Source: Phalacrocorax aristotelis
Lineage: Eukaryota; Chordata; Aves; Suliformes; Phalacrocoracidae
NCBI RefSeq assembly: GCF_949628215.1
Contig: NC_134276.1
Coordinates: 103,473,256 to 103,537,255 of the forward strand
DNA length: 64,000 nucleotides
Reading direction: 5' to 3'
Shown here in pieces: positions 10,501 through 22,899 of this stretch (its first letter is position 1; every line of letters starts with the position of its first letter). The notes below the pieces were generated by a model, which was not told where the DNA came from, did no database searches, and was given only the letters and a program-made list of their open reading frames with translations. A program made the translations under genes and the position numbers.

Positions 10501-13500
10501 AGCCTGCGTCCCAGTACCTGAGCAGCGCAGTCCACTGCACAGCCCACCTGGATGGATGTTTGCCTGGTGGCGCCAGACTGGGAGCGTGTCAGAGCAGCAG
10601 CTGCAGAGGGCATGTGCTGACCTCGCATCCAGCAAATGACGTCCTCTCAACTGCAGTCTCAGTGCATGGGATTTCTAGAGGGACGCTGGCTACTGGTGAG
10701 TGACCTCTATTCCTGGCTTTGAGTTCACGCTAACATTCGCACAGTGACTGGCACTAAACAAAACCCCAGCCTGGTAGTTTTCACTTGGAGATCAGTTATC
10801 TCTGAATAACCTCAGCACCACCCTACCAAGTGTGATACCAGTCCCAGGCCTCTCTCCAGTGGCATGATACCTGCTAAAAGGTATGGAGCATATTTCTTTA
10901 GATAACAGGAGTGAGAACCCTTTCCTGTGAAGACACGGTAATTTAAGCTCTGGTGACTGAAGTCTTGTTAACAGGCTTTGACAGCATTCATAGCCAACCA
11001 TTTGTACAACCTCTGCTCCTGTGGGTCTGACAGCTGCTCACATCAAAGGGAGCTGGTTCTGTCAACATAAAAAGAGAAAGTTCTTCTCATGATGGAGGTG
11101 TGAAAGATAACTTTATCCCTTGAAACCAGGGGCTTGAGAATAGCAAGATTTATTATCTGTTGTTTGAGATTAAATTCAGAAACTGTATTGGGGACAAATT
11201 GGGATAGATCTCCAGGAACACTGTATATGGCAAGCCAGCTCTAAAGACGTAGCTGTCTCAGCTTCTCTGACACAAGGAATGATGCTGTAATCTATGCAGA
11301 CGAGTCATGTAGACATGAAATACTGGTCTTGTGAGAGTCCTGACCATGAGATTTAAGAACCACTGAGAAACCGGGTTCTTTCTGAGCTCTTTAGCCTGGG
11401 TGTGAGAATACGTAATTACCACTGGTGAGAGCCAGTAGGAAGAGATCGCAGTTGCATATATCTTAAGTGAGTTTACAGACAGACAAATTACCAGTAAGCA
11501 GTCCACTGTGATAGGAAAGAGAGGGCTGAAGAAAGTGGAGAAGCAGCTTCCCTAAGTAAGTAGAAAACAGGAGTGTGGTCTGCTTAACCAGAGAAGTACC
11601 TCTCATGAGGATCTTACTATAGCATGCCCAAGTAGAGCTATGACACGGCTTGCTGTCATCTGGAGGAATATGGTGCCTTGAGTGTCAGATTTACTGCCTT
11701 CCTGTACAGGAAGAGGTACATTTTTGCTATCATAATATATGGTGGTTATGTTGTTCACTAATGAATATTACAATCTTGAAGCTAAACTAAAAAAAAAAAC
11801 CCTCTGAAAACTATCTGCCCTCATGTGAGATCTAGGATATTGGTATATTTTTTCTGTCCTAGGGACCAAAACCCCTGAGCTGTCAAATTTCCAAATTAGT
11901 TCCCCAGTTCCAGGAATGAAGCAGCTGTTGCAACTGATCTGGATAGAACAAAAAATTGAAAGAGCACATGGACATTGTACAGTCTGTCCACCAAATCAGT
12001 GGTTATCTGCCCGTCCGTGAAGGAAACTCTCACCTGCAAACTGAGAATAAAGCTGGCTGTAGACCAAGTGTTTTAAAACCTACTCCCACGTCTCTGTTTG
12101 GCAAATGGTATCCTCAGACTACGTTACCATATGCCCCAGAAATGTTGGGTAAAAGTTGGTAGTAGTCAGGGAGGGGGAGGAATATCTAAACACTGAATTG
12201 GGTTTCTATTGCAAGAAATCTGTCCGAAGCCAGCAAGGCTCATACTGCCAGGGAGTCTAGAGTCCCGTGATCGAGCCTCTCTGAGGCTACTATGACAATG
12301 AGAAATGTTGACAAGGGATAAGACATGCAGACCTTCCAACTCTCTGGGTACCAAATATTTTTTTTTTCTACGTTACACTGTCTGGTAGGAAAGTGACAGG
12401 CAGAAGACTCTGGATGTCCACAGCAGTCTCAGTCACTTTCCCTATCCCCCTTTCCACTGCACAAAGTTCCAGCCTTGGCCGGGAACTGTCTCTACCCGCT
12501 AACCCTTATTTTTCTGTATCATTTTGGATGGTAAGAAACACAGTTGAAGCAAATGTTAATACTGGCTCTTGATTACAGCAGTGTGGTAATGAACCGCCTT
12601 GGCATGCTAATGGGTTTGACATAATTGATCCCATGACCCAGATCTTTTATTTGTTTCTGGAGGAACAGCATAATGGTGACAAAAGGGACTGGGACATGGA
12701 TTCTGTGCTGCAGCTCTCTTGCAAGCATCAACCCTCCCCCCTCTCCCGAACTCACTCATCTGAATTGGCACCAAATAACTCTATTGCAGAGAAGAGTGTG
12801 GTGCAATCACATCATGGATTCAGGTCCAGGACCTCTCAGCGCCTAAGGATTATACTGTGACATAAGTAGATCTGGTTGTTGCACATGCCTTTAGGAAGAC
12901 ACTAGGACACTGACTTCTTTCCAGTACGGATACACAGGTAAAAATGAGCAGGCTATACTGTGGTAGATGGCATGTCCTTGCCAAAATAGTAAGACCTTGG
13001 TGTACACAGCAGTGGAAGAGATAATAATCTCTGCAGGTTACACAAGGCCAAAATGTAACCCTCAGGGACCCCAGAGAGATCCAGCTGACAATAAAGACAG
13101 CTGACAGGCGGCAGTGGGGGTTTGCTTGACAGTCGGCTGAAGCAAGAAGGTACGCTCTTATGAACTGACGGCCTCGAAATCACGCTTGTTTCACCAGGCA
13201 GTTGAGCAAGCTGGAAGGGTACATGCTGCCCTATATGCCCCTGGGCTTGACAGAGAGATGGATGAGCACAGAAACAGTGAAGGTAAAAGTTCTCCAGCCT
13301 TGACCAGTGACGTGTATGTACATTTGTTGGGTGAACGTATCAGAATTATCACGGGAAAAGAGACAGGAGATGTCAATGCAGAAATTATATGATTGTCAGA
13401 CCAAGGGTAATGGATGGATTACATGATGAAGAAGAGAACAGGGGAGGATGGAGGAAGTTAACAGGAAGAACTTCTTTCAGATACCCCCACTTTGTTTTAT

Positions 13501-16500
13501 TGCTGGAATTGGGAGAAGTGTAATTGGAGTGGGGGTTAAAAAATAGACAGAACTCAATCAAAAAGGGCAAGTTTGGGGTGGGGGCCGTGAATAGTCTCTT
13601 CATTCCTATAATTGTTTCCTTACAGTATGTTTCAAGCCTAGAAAAATGATAAGACAGGATGATTTCAAATCTCTAAGCAAATCTCATCCAGTACTCCTTT
13701 CCATTAATGGTTCCTGGGCTCTCCACAAAACACCCCCAGACTTGCCTTGTTCACAACAGCTCTTTCGATGGGCAAAATTGAACATATTAGGGATAAATAT
13801 GGATATTTTTAAGCCAGGTATTTCACTCAGTAACATGATGCAAAATGGAAAATTAAAAAAAAATACTTTTTAGTTTTCTAAACAGTCTGAGATCTTCTTG
13901 TATATAGACTTCTGCCAGTTTTTTAGGAACAGTAAATTAATGGGAACATGCCTCTGTTACCCTGTAATTTTATGTCCATTTCCATGTGATTCTTGTATTG
14001 TTAGCTCGCCTCCTGCTTTGCAGTTTATTTTGGGCCAGTTGCCTTTTTTATTATTGTTGTTACCTTTTGTGAGCACACCAGAGGCCTTAGGGTGCCAATA
14101 AATTAGAATATTAGTGCTCCTTTTTACTGCCATATTATACTCATTTCCCTCTGCTTGTTTGTGACCTAATCTTGAACCTCTGCCTAATCTGCTGAGCTGA
14201 ATTTTCTGCGTCCTGATCAGATTAGGAGGAGCAGTGGGCAAATGCATCCTTGTTTGCATAAAACGTGTTTGCCAGAAAAACTATCAGCAAACAAAGTAAA
14301 CCAAATGTAGAAAGCTGCAAACAGAAACCTGTCCTTAGACAAAGTTCAAAATCACAGGCAGTGTTAGAACTACATTTCCATTCAACACGTGGGTGCTGCA
14401 CGTCAGTGCTCCATCAGGCACATCCACTACAGCTACCTTCACAGGACAGGCTCGATCATTTTGTTGGAGACTGGGGACATGCTGTCACTGGTGAGGTATT
14501 TATGCAGCCTTTCTTTTCAGTCATAGAGGTTTCAGGTAGAAACACCCTATTAGAATAGATTAGCTATTCCATCTGTCTGCCACTGGAGGATATCTCCCTG
14601 TTTTGTCAAGCCCAGCTGTAAAAATAGTCTGGATGACATGAACATGCGGCTCTGGGATCTCTTTTCTGCAGAGCTAGATACGCTGCACACACTCAGAGCC
14701 TGAAGATGCTGTTATGCTTTACTGGGCTACTCGCTAGCTCAGATCTAACTCTGGCTCCCTAATGCTGAATAGCACTCTGCTGACATTTAAATCAAGGTAC
14801 TTAGGTGAGAGTGACAAAATCATACCTGTAAGCTTTAATCACTAGTGAAATGGCCTGAGGCTAATCCCAAAAGATTCTGCCCCAACCGAAAACCCAGTTT
14901 GACCATGTTGTCTCACTCCTAAGCTGACTGGTACTGTGAATGCTACACATTCATGGTTAGCAGGTGTTTCAAGTCATTTCACTACCACACTTATAACTGA
15001 TTAATATTCTGTCCTTCTGAAGGACAGAAGTTCAGATATGGGCCATCTTTGGGAAGAAAAGCTCTGTTATACTCCGGCCAGGATTTGCAAAACAAAACAA
15101 AACAAAACAAAGAAAGAGAGGAAAATTTGCTCAGATCTTCAGCCAATTACAAATCTACAATTTCACTGAGTTAATTTAACCTACAAGAGTTAAATAGGGA
15201 CTGAGTCATAGACTTATTTTAGGCAAGAAAGAAGCTTGCCTAACCTTCTGCATAACAGGCCAGAGAATGATAGACCGTAGGCTCCTCGCACTAATTTTTG
15301 GATGAATACAAATGCATGTTTTTCAGATGTTCAGTCATCAAGTAAGAAAAGAATTAATCACAATCCATTTAATATTCTACTCTAAATTGTTCCAGTGAAT
15401 CATTACTCTCACATAAAATATGTGGTACATCTGAGTTTGTGTAGCATCAGCTGCCAGCCATTGCATTTCAGAACGGTACTTTACCATTTGATAGTTATCA
15501 TGGGGCTCTTGCACACTAAAAGATGGTCTAAAAGATTCAGACAGTTCTCAAGAAGCATCTTCGAGCCACTGCTCCTTTAGAAATTAATTGGTTTGAGTTG
15601 ATTTCTCTTGCTGTAGGATGTGTTTCTGGAACTCAAATCAGTTTTTTTCCCCAATTCTTCCCAGTTTCTTTAAAACCCCTTTTAAAGACTGCATTCAAAT
15701 GTAAGTACAATATTCTTGGGATGATCTGAGCAATGGTAGAAGCATTTCAGAAGCAGTTCTCTTCCTGATCTCACTAATAAATTTTCTCTTAATATGATCA
15801 AGGCTTACCAAATTGCTTTTGGAGCTTGTGCTCACCTGCTTTACCACCATGATTCCTACTTCCTTCTCAGGTGTAGTTTACAAGAGGCACTTTCCCATTC
15901 TGTGTGACACACTTACTTCCATAGTACGCAACCTGGATAGGTGGCATAAGAAAAATGCATGCTGTTTGCCAACACACCAAGCAGTCCAGACTGCTCTGCC
16001 CATCCTCATGGTTCACTGTTCCCCCATTTTTCTGTCACCTACAAACCTCATCAGTTATGGATTTACTTTTATCCAGATGATTAATACAAACAGGGAATAG
16101 CTGTGGGTTGAGAGACACTCAAACCAAATAATAACACAATAAGTGTAATCTCTGTCTGCAATTACAAATGTTGTAATTGCTGGATCACTTGAAGCGGTGA
16201 ATGAATGTTTCATGCAGATTCTTTTATTACACTGATCTATACTTACTTTATCTCTGGTTGTACTTACTTTACTGGAGGTGATCCAGAGCGGGACATATAC
16301 AGTAAAATAAGGAAAAGAAACGTCACAAACGCAGCAAGCCCAACCCAAAAGGCTATGACAACAGAATCTGTGGACACAACACAGTAATTCTGTCACTGGT
16401 ACCGTAGCAAATATAAAAGACAGCAATATAATTTATGATCTCTAAGAAAGGTGTGTCATCTAATTAATTCAATTTAATTAAACCCTTGAGAGAATGCAAT

Positions 16501-19500
16501 CTGAGTGCCAATTTGTTAAGCCTTAAGAGCCTCCTAGCAGTTCCTTGTAACAGTGCGTGGCCAGGGCTGGGGAAAAAAATTTCTAAGTGTGATGATGACT
16601 AGCACTGTGTGTATATTTAAAAGGTAATACTGAGCACTGATGGTTTTCACAGTTTCAGCTCTTCGCAGGGCATACGGTTTCTCTTACAGAATTGCAATGT
16701 GGAAAGCAGTGCGTACTCAAGACTGAGCTGTTACTGCTCAGTGTATAGCCAAATCCTGCTCTTAGGTGAAAAATGTACGACAATCCGTGATCTTCAGGAT
16801 GATGCTTTTAGGGAAGGAATTCTAGCCTTGAAAACATTTTCTACCAAGAGAAATACCAAGGAAAGCTTGTTGAAAAGTACCTATGACCCTCACAGCACAT
16901 CAGTCCAGTGAAAAAGAAAGTGAACCTTCCCCTGTTCAGCTGCAATACTTCTGTGACCAACATAAAATAATTCAAAAGGCAGCCTGCTTTATCAGGACTA
17001 AGTGCTTTCTTTAAGAAATAAGCAAGTGGATTCCTAGCACCAAAGTATGGGTTCACAATTGGTTTAAACCAGCCTAAGACCCTGCCACTGCTGTTATCCC
17101 CAATTCAGGAAAAAAATAAATTTTTTTAATTAGTAAAAGAAAAAAAAGATGATCCGATTCCTGATCTGGGTGAGGAGTGCTAATGGGAGTATGGGCTGGT
17201 TGGGGGAGAAAGAGGAGTTGCTCTTTCATGCATGAGGCTACAGTGCTGCTGAAATGACTGCCTCAGTTATGGGCTCGCCCCAGTAGCACATTTAGTCACT
17301 GCTTCAAAAATGGTCCCTCCTGGGATCAGTGTGGTGGTGGTGAACATCCCAGTTAAAGCTTTGAAAAGGTTGGGTGTTCTGCAGGGCACAAGTCAAGAAA
17401 TGCCCTGAATTCGTACCTGGCTACTCACTTAGACTGAAGTGAAAAAGAAGGGTCATTGACTCCAGAGACAAATATTGACCAAGATAAAATAAATCTTCCA
17501 TCTGAAAGGACAGAAAACATTGTGTTCGTTTAAACAAGTCCAATATGTTTGATTCGCTGTTTCTTTGTGAAAAAGTTCAGAACGTGTTGTCATCAGAACC
17601 ACAAAGAGATTAGGGGGAATTATTCCAGCTCCTTTTAAACCTAAAACTAGAGTTGACCCAGCCAGATTCTTTATCAGAAGGCTCAATTTTGGCTGGGCTA
17701 CTGAGAAACAAGACCACGGAGGGTTAGCTTATTTTATTCTTTCTCTATTAATAAAAGTTTTACTGAGGATGGTAGATTAGCATGTGAAGGCCAATATTCT
17801 GACCTGGGCTTCCCAAACTTATCATGGGAAAAAGCGATGGGGTGCTACTGGCCAACTCCAACTCGTCAAGGGAGAATCAGGGGACTTCTGTTAAAAAAAA
17901 AGCAAACAAACACAACAACCAAAAAACCTCACGGTCCAGGAATATTTTGCAAAGCTCAAAGTTTTGAAGTGTTCAAAGCTGTCAGGACTGAAATGAAGAG
18001 TTTGGTTTAACAGAATTCTTTATCAGGACTACTTTGGTTTCTTCTTTTAGTAGTGGCTTTAATATGGTTCATGGAATTCACTGAAGCTAATACAATTTGC
18101 GTCAGATCTCAGGGGGATTTTGAACTCTTGAGGGTTAAACAGAAACTTCCTGAGTGTTTTAGAGTCCTGCAATTAGGATTTTTTTTTAAACTGGAATAAC
18201 ATATTTTAACATCTATTAAAAGCTTTTCTATTGCTAAATTCTACAGTCACCTTTTGTATGTGCATGCATATGTTTTTAAATAGCCTATTAGTTCATGGGG
18301 CAATTCAGCTTTTTATTATTTTTATACAAATCGGAGAGAGCTGCACAATGCTATTAATAGAAAGCAAGACCATGAATTTATAGCTGGATTTAGATTCATT
18401 TTCATGAGACAAACACAGTCTCACACTGCTTCAGGGACAGGCCACATAACGGAGGAAAGGGTGGGCAGAGATTCAGGTCTCTGTTTTACATTAAATAAAA
18501 AAAAACCCAACAGGCAAAATTGAATTAGGGAGCTATAATCCCATCCCAGGGGTTATGACAACCATATGATTCATTTGGACTGATTCAGCAATGCACCTAA
18601 ACAAACGCTCAGGTCCCACTGCAGTCAATCAGCAGAGGCCCTGTGGAACATAAGTACAGCGGTTATCGCAATCCTGGAGGTATCTCATGTTCTGACAAAC
18701 TGGGAATGTTTCTGGCTATCTGAGGGGAAATTATCACATTTCATCTTCAGCGCAAAGGGCAAGGACTTGCTGAATTTATTTCGTCTACATGGTTCCAAGC
18801 ACATGAAGACAATAATCCCAACAGGGGCTTCTGAAGGTATAAGAATGTAAATATTACGCAAAGACAGGAAAACCTACAAAGTATATTCATTGCTTGACTA
18901 GTGCTTTTATTCAAAACAAGGAAAAAACTGAACAACTGTGGAATTATTTCCCTTGGTGTTTTCTTTATAACTTGTAAGTCACTGTTCTCCCACTGGTATT
19001 TGGAAAAGGAAGAATAAAATTACCAAGATGACGCAGTCTCCATTCCTCCTAGACTGCTGACATGGGAAGAAGTCTATTTTTATAGGAAGAGAAAAAACAA
19101 AACAAAACCAAAACCAATTTCACCTCCCTGGTTATCAGAAAACCAAACCCAACACTTTTAGTTTAGAAATTGGTACAGCAAATGTGGGGTCTTTAAAAGA
19201 CAGAAATCATGGAGCAGAACTCCATTTTGACAAGCTGCCTAGAAATATCTTACATAAACAGGTGTCCCAGGGATCTCAAATTGCCTAAACATTAACATGC
19301 TGAGGGGAAAAATAGTACATCCCAAACCCTACACTTGCATCTTTCTCTTTCTTCTTTGCTTGGGAGATGAGCAACTGAGATACAGAAGCCTGGTTTCCTG
19401 CAGATTTGTTTCCCAACTCTGAGCCCAAAGGTGGCTTCCTTTGGTATCCAACAGGGCATGATCTCACCCTGCATCCTTTTTGTCAGTAAAGGTCTTCACT

Positions 19501-21706
19501 CACAACGTTCTGCCTCTATTATCAAGTCACCAGCTGTAGAAACTTTCAGATATTTTATATCTTTGAGGCCTCCACTCCTTTGTAACTGGAGTTACTGTAG
19601 GAGCAGATGAGATGCATAAACACGAAGTATGATTGCATAAATCATCTCCTTAGAATATAAGAAGACCTGAAAGGTGGCAGACTTCTCTACTTGTTTAGGG
19701 GGAGAGAACAAATTTAAAAAAAAATCAATAAGAGGTCAGTTTACTCTCCTTTTTAAATGGAAATAAGGCTTATGAGATCACTCATAAGCAAGCACTTGCA
19801 CACCTGTGTGTGGTAATTTCCTCCATGAAACAATCAACAAATTTAAACTATATTTACCAGAGGGTGAGCATCTTCTCTCAGAAGCACAATTTCTACAGGT
19901 TTCAAGAAAACAGGCAGCTGGGTAAGGACAAATATCCTGTAAGGTGCCATGGAGGGAAATACTGTAACACAAACACCACCTCTATCGTGTATCAGGCAAT
20001 GCAAACGTTAGAAAGATGTTATTAATGAGAAAAAATGGGAAAGGTTTGATTCCTGGTTTCTGGTTTTTGCTAAGCCAGCTGGGGACTTACGGCTACCTTA
20101 ACTCAGCAGTTTGATGCTTTCCTGGTGGAATTTGGGGGTAATTATTTGCCCTAACTTGAAAATTCAGAGAGTTAGAGAAGCTGCCCATAATGTGCCTGAT
20201 CCCACCAGCACAAAATGCTGCTCTACAGTATTATGGAGCAAGATTTTATATATGGAAGGATGTAGATATTTACACCAGCTTCTTTAAGGCATGGTGCTCT
20301 AAGTTTGGGGCAGTAAACCCTGGGCTCATCTGGGTGGATGAAAAGCTTTTCTAGAGGCAGTACAGAGTAAGAGTTCCCGCTCCCTTTTCTTATTCTTGCT
20401 CTCATAAGGCAAGCAAAAGGCACAAAGCTCCTTGCATTGTCCAGTTCAGTCTTCACTATTAGAAAGACAGTTTCTCGCACTGTTAATTAGAGAGACATGA
20501 AAAGATTTTTAAAGGCTATCACATTTTCCTTACAGAACAGATCACTATAATAAGCTTGGGAAAAGCAATTTTAGTCTCCGAAACCATATCTTAAGAGTCA
20601 TAGTTGTCTTCAGAAAACTAAATAGCAACCAGTAAAGCCTGTAGCTTTGTCACGCAAATGAGGATACAACCATAGGCAGGGACTTGGCAGAAAGCGAGGG
20701 GAAACACTGCCTATAGCCTAAGTGACTCAAACATGCCTACCCGATCTTTGTCAATCCACCCAACTATACTTGGTTAATTCCTCATGACATAGCTTGTCAT
20801 TTTATCTTATCAAAACCTAATCAATGCAGTTACATTAGAAAAAAAAAAACCCAGTTACTTCCCACTTTAAGTAACCATAAAAAGATACCAATATCTCATT
20901 GTGCAAAACCAAGTATGAAACAGAATTAACTGTTGCAGGGTGAATTTGGTGAATGCTATTTCCTATAATATACTTTGAAAATAAACTTCTAAACCCAGCA
21001 GAATCAGCTTCCATGGCAATAAAGTATTTTGACAATAATACACATGTTATTACTTTCATCTTACAGTTCAGTAGCACTAAATCAAAGGAGAAAAGGTAAT
21101 AGAACATGTTTTCAGCTTGCTCCCGGCTAGCAGAAGCATACACTTCTTCTTTTACAAAGGATTTGAATGTTTAACAGTTGTAATGTAAGCCTTATGCCCC
21201 AAGATGAAAACACGCCAGTCTCATGAAAAACTCTGCTCATTCAGTCAACTTTTCTGATAGTAGCATGCAGGTAACTAACACCCCAAACTACAGACTTGCA
21301 AGTCATTAGGTCGCCACTTAGCAAATCATGGCTAAAAAAGAATCTGTCCTTCTAAATGAGAGTTAGTATCAGCAGTCTTATAGTTTCAAATACTGTAAGA
21401 CAAAGCAAAGAGTTTCAGTACTAGTAATAACTGCTATTATAGCACAGTCAGTTTGGAAGGCAGTCACCCATCCATACAAACCACACACATATAAGCCGGC
21501 ATGGTCTCTATTGCAAGGAAAACAAAAAATAAGTCAGGGAGACAAGCTATGCAACATTTTTCTTGTGCTAGATTAGCACCTACTACTCTACAGTACTTAC
21601 ATTTATTAACCTTCAACTTGCTTCCATCTACTGGAATTGGATCTATATAATCCCAATAATATTCATACGACCAAAAATACTCAGAGGAGTTTGTCCTGTT
21701 AGCCAT
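7404..21706 (-). CDS. MRAP: MRAP, melanocortin-2 receptor accessory protein (three coding exons)
   Basis: MRAP is a small single-pass membrane protein that forms antiparallel dimers and escorts the ACTH receptor MC2R from the ER to the cell surface, enabling ACTH signalling. The coding sequence is complement join(7404..7560,16268..16367,21601..21706), 363 bases, 120 residues plus stop. Residues 1-35 hold an N-glycosylation site (NRT at 3), the tyrosine-rich segment [15 protein letters not shown] and the juxtamembrane LKVNKYS. Residues about 38-59 are the membrane helix ([20 protein letters not shown]). Residues 61-120 are a polar Ser/Thr/Asn-rich tail. The length is close to non-mammalian and mouse MRAP and shorter than human isoform alpha. 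All intron phases agree. MRAP2 is the nearest alternative, but the MANxTN start and the URB1/MIS18A neighbours point to MRAP. Exons 1 and 2 are firm; the tail exon is inferred from phase and frame. Confidence 0.85.
9481..9640 (+). mobile_element. Decayed CR1-like LINE fragment (reverse-transcriptase end)
   Basis: The plus-strand reading [16 protein letters not shown], followed after a stop by a degraded equivalent of the KFADDTK block, resembles the C-terminal reverse-transcriptase region of avian CR1 elements (IFINDLE..KFADDTKLGG). Stops and substitutions show it is long dead. The borders are approximate. Confidence 0.45.
15007..15029. repeat. 23-base near-perfect palindrome
   Basis: Arms TTCTGTCCTTC and GAAGGACAGAA are exactly complementary around a single T. 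The element lies in MRAP intron 2, and I can assign no function. Confidence 0.6.
15088..15111. repeat. (AAAAC)n microsatellite
   Basis: Four full copies of CAAAA plus a partial copy lie in a purine-rich stretch of MRAP intron 2. Confidence 0.85.
15690..16110. mobile_element. Possible ancient amniote LINE-derived repeat
   Basis: The segment CTGTCACCTACAAACCTCATC, then ATCCAGATGATTAATACAAACAGGGAATAGC, follows the same order as an old LINE-related repeat common in reptiles (CATCTGCAAACTTTATCA, then ATCATTGATGAA, then ATTGAACAG). Similarity is weak, and the borders are guesses. Confidence 0.38.
16158..16180. repeat. Perfect 10-bp hairpin in MRAP intron 2
   Basis: GCAATTACAA and TTGTAATTGC are exactly complementary around an ATG loop, about 90 bases past the donor of MRAP exon 2. 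No function is assigned. Confidence 0.6.
16268..16367 (-). CDS. MRAP: MRAP coding exon 2 (transmembrane segment)
   Basis: The acceptor TTGTGTCCACAG precedes AT, which completes Tyr36, and the reading continues [14 protein letters not shown] into a 22-residue hydrophobic helix. The exon ends after two bases of codon 69 at a GTAAGTAC donor. Another GT three to five bases upstream would change the phase and close the frame of exon 3, so the chosen donor is favoured. Confidence 0.9.
16368..21600 (-). other. MRAP intron 1
   Basis: This is a 5.2-kb AT-rich intron between the N-terminal and membrane-helix exons. It contains A/T homopolymer runs. The stretch about 18200-18400 is low in repeats and rich in TAAT/ATGCAT-type words, as often seen in conserved noncoding DNA, but this is only an impression. 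I see no nested gene. Confidence 0.6.
21601..21706 (-). CDS. MRAP: MRAP coding exon 1 (extracellular/luminal N-terminus)
   Basis: The ATG at 21706 has a purine at -3 and G at +4. The exon encodes [10 protein letters not shown] through VNK35 and ends with the first base of a Tyr codon at a GTAAGTAC donor. The tyrosine-rich motif and IPVD are hallmarks of the family. At the position of the mammalian LDY(I/L) motif needed for receptor activation this protein reads WDYI (residues 18-21). Confidence 0.9.
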
Positions 21707-22296
21707 TTCAGTGGTGCATTTTAAACCAGCTCAGAACTCCAACCAAATACTTTTTTTCATTGTACTTCAGCGCCCTCAGAAAGAGATTGCATAACTGATG
21801 CCTATGTAAACCACTCTGGGGTCCCGTGGCTCAAGGACTGCCTTGGTACTAAAAAACATCTAGCAGCAATGAATATTAATGTCTGACAGATATGAAACAG
21901 CAGCCCTTAAAAAGTAATCCTCACTTCCTGGCGGGCAATTATGTTATTCCTCAGCATATTTTAAATTGAGATGGATGTTAAGTAACCTAAGAATGGGCTG
22001 GACAAGCGCCAGTTGGGTCACAAACCCTTTCCTCTCAGAAACTTGCAGCCCTCTCTGGAGTCACTTAAAACAGCTGGCCAAAAAGACATTTCTGAATTTC
22101 TCTTGACGTAAAGAAGTAAGTAAGACCTCATAAAATGCTTCATAAATAAAAAGATGCATTGGAATAACCATATATTTTGCTTTGTTACTTCTTCACCCAC
22201 TCCACCTGGAAGGCAATGGGTGGGAAGGCAGGCTCCCGACCTAGACGAAGGCAGCCCAGCGGAAGGTGCTTGGCCACCAGTGGCCTCATGGCAAAC

Positions 22297-22312
22297 ACAT
22301 GCACGTGCATGT
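22297..22312. promoter_or_regulatory. 16-bp perfect palindrome with CACGTG E-box core
   Basis: ACATGCACGTGCATGT is exactly self-complementary and centres on a CACGTG E-box at 22302-22307, the site type bound by bHLH-zip factors such as USF, MYC/MAX or MITF/TFE. It lies 600 bases from either start codon. Binding is not shown. Confidence 0.5.
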
Positions 22313-22889
22313 CACCGAGGTTCACAGAGCTGAAATTGCTCATGCGGAGTGTGAAACAGACCCTCAGCCTGCTTTTGGCTGTGCCCCCAGAGCCGCCCAG
22401 GTACGTCGCAGCTGGGGAGGCCGCGGCAGCTCACCCAGTTGGCGGCCCTGGATGGACAGAGGGATGGCAGGCCTCCCAGGGTGTGGGGCGGGAGCAAGGT
22501 GTGCAAACACGGCGTGGAGAATACATTGTGAATACTGCCAACGCTTTGGTTTCCTAGCCTTACACTTCACTTTAAAAGACTTCAAAAGTCTTTTACTTGC
22601 ATTAATAAATCTTGCATTCCTGGGTGCCTTCCTCTTTAACCAATTTTGCTTGAATGTGTCATGGGGAATTCCTGTATATTTGGGAACACAGCTATTTCAC
22701 GGGCGAAGCGACCCTCACCACCCCGCACACTTCCCCACGGCCGTTAACGGCTAGGGGGTGGCGCCGCCGCGCGCGCGGCCACGCCCCCTAGGCGGGACGG
22801 GCGGTATTTTCCTCCCCAGCGGGGGCTGGGCGTGGTGCGGCTCTCGCTAGCGCGCGGGTCGGCGTCACTGCCGGTTCCGGCGCGCGAGG

Positions 22890-22895
22890 TTTGAA
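22890..22895 (+). promoter_or_regulatory. CHR-like element (TTTGAA) upstream of the MIS18A start
   Basis: TTTGAA matches the cell-cycle gene homology region bound by the DREAM/MuvB complex in G2/M genes. A GC-rich, E2F-like GGCGCGCG lies just upstream, where a CDE would sit. It is only four bases from the ATG, so it may lie in the leader. Regulation is inferred from the motif and the known G2/M-linked role of the gene. Confidence 0.4.
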
Positions 22896-22899
22896 GGCG

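Larger units (their letters stand above)
7561..16267 (-). other. MRAP intron 2
   Basis: This is an 8.7-kb intron, AT-rich, carrying decayed repeats (a LINE-like fragment near 9.5 kb and an older repeat near 15.7-16.1 kb), one AAAAC microsatellite and short palindromes. I see no nested gene. Short open frames on both strands have no recognisable motif. Confidence 0.6.
21707..22899. promoter_or_regulatory. Head-to-head intergenic region between MRAP and MIS18A start codons
   Basis: Here 1.2 kb separates the two divergent start codons. The MRAP side is AT-rich; from about 22200 the sequence becomes GC-rich and grades into the MIS18A CpG island. Untranslated MRAP exons and both transcription starts must lie here or inside it, but none can be placed by eye. 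A CAG/GTACGT donor-like site at about 22397-22404 (plus strand) could end an untranslated exon. Long open frames (22177-22557, 22266-22754) reflect high GC and not a gene. Confidence 0.55.

Noticed and set aside
22266-22754. 162-codon plus-strand frame upstream of MIS18A
   Set aside because: GC-rich promoter-flank sequence with no domain and no join to MIS18A exon 1.
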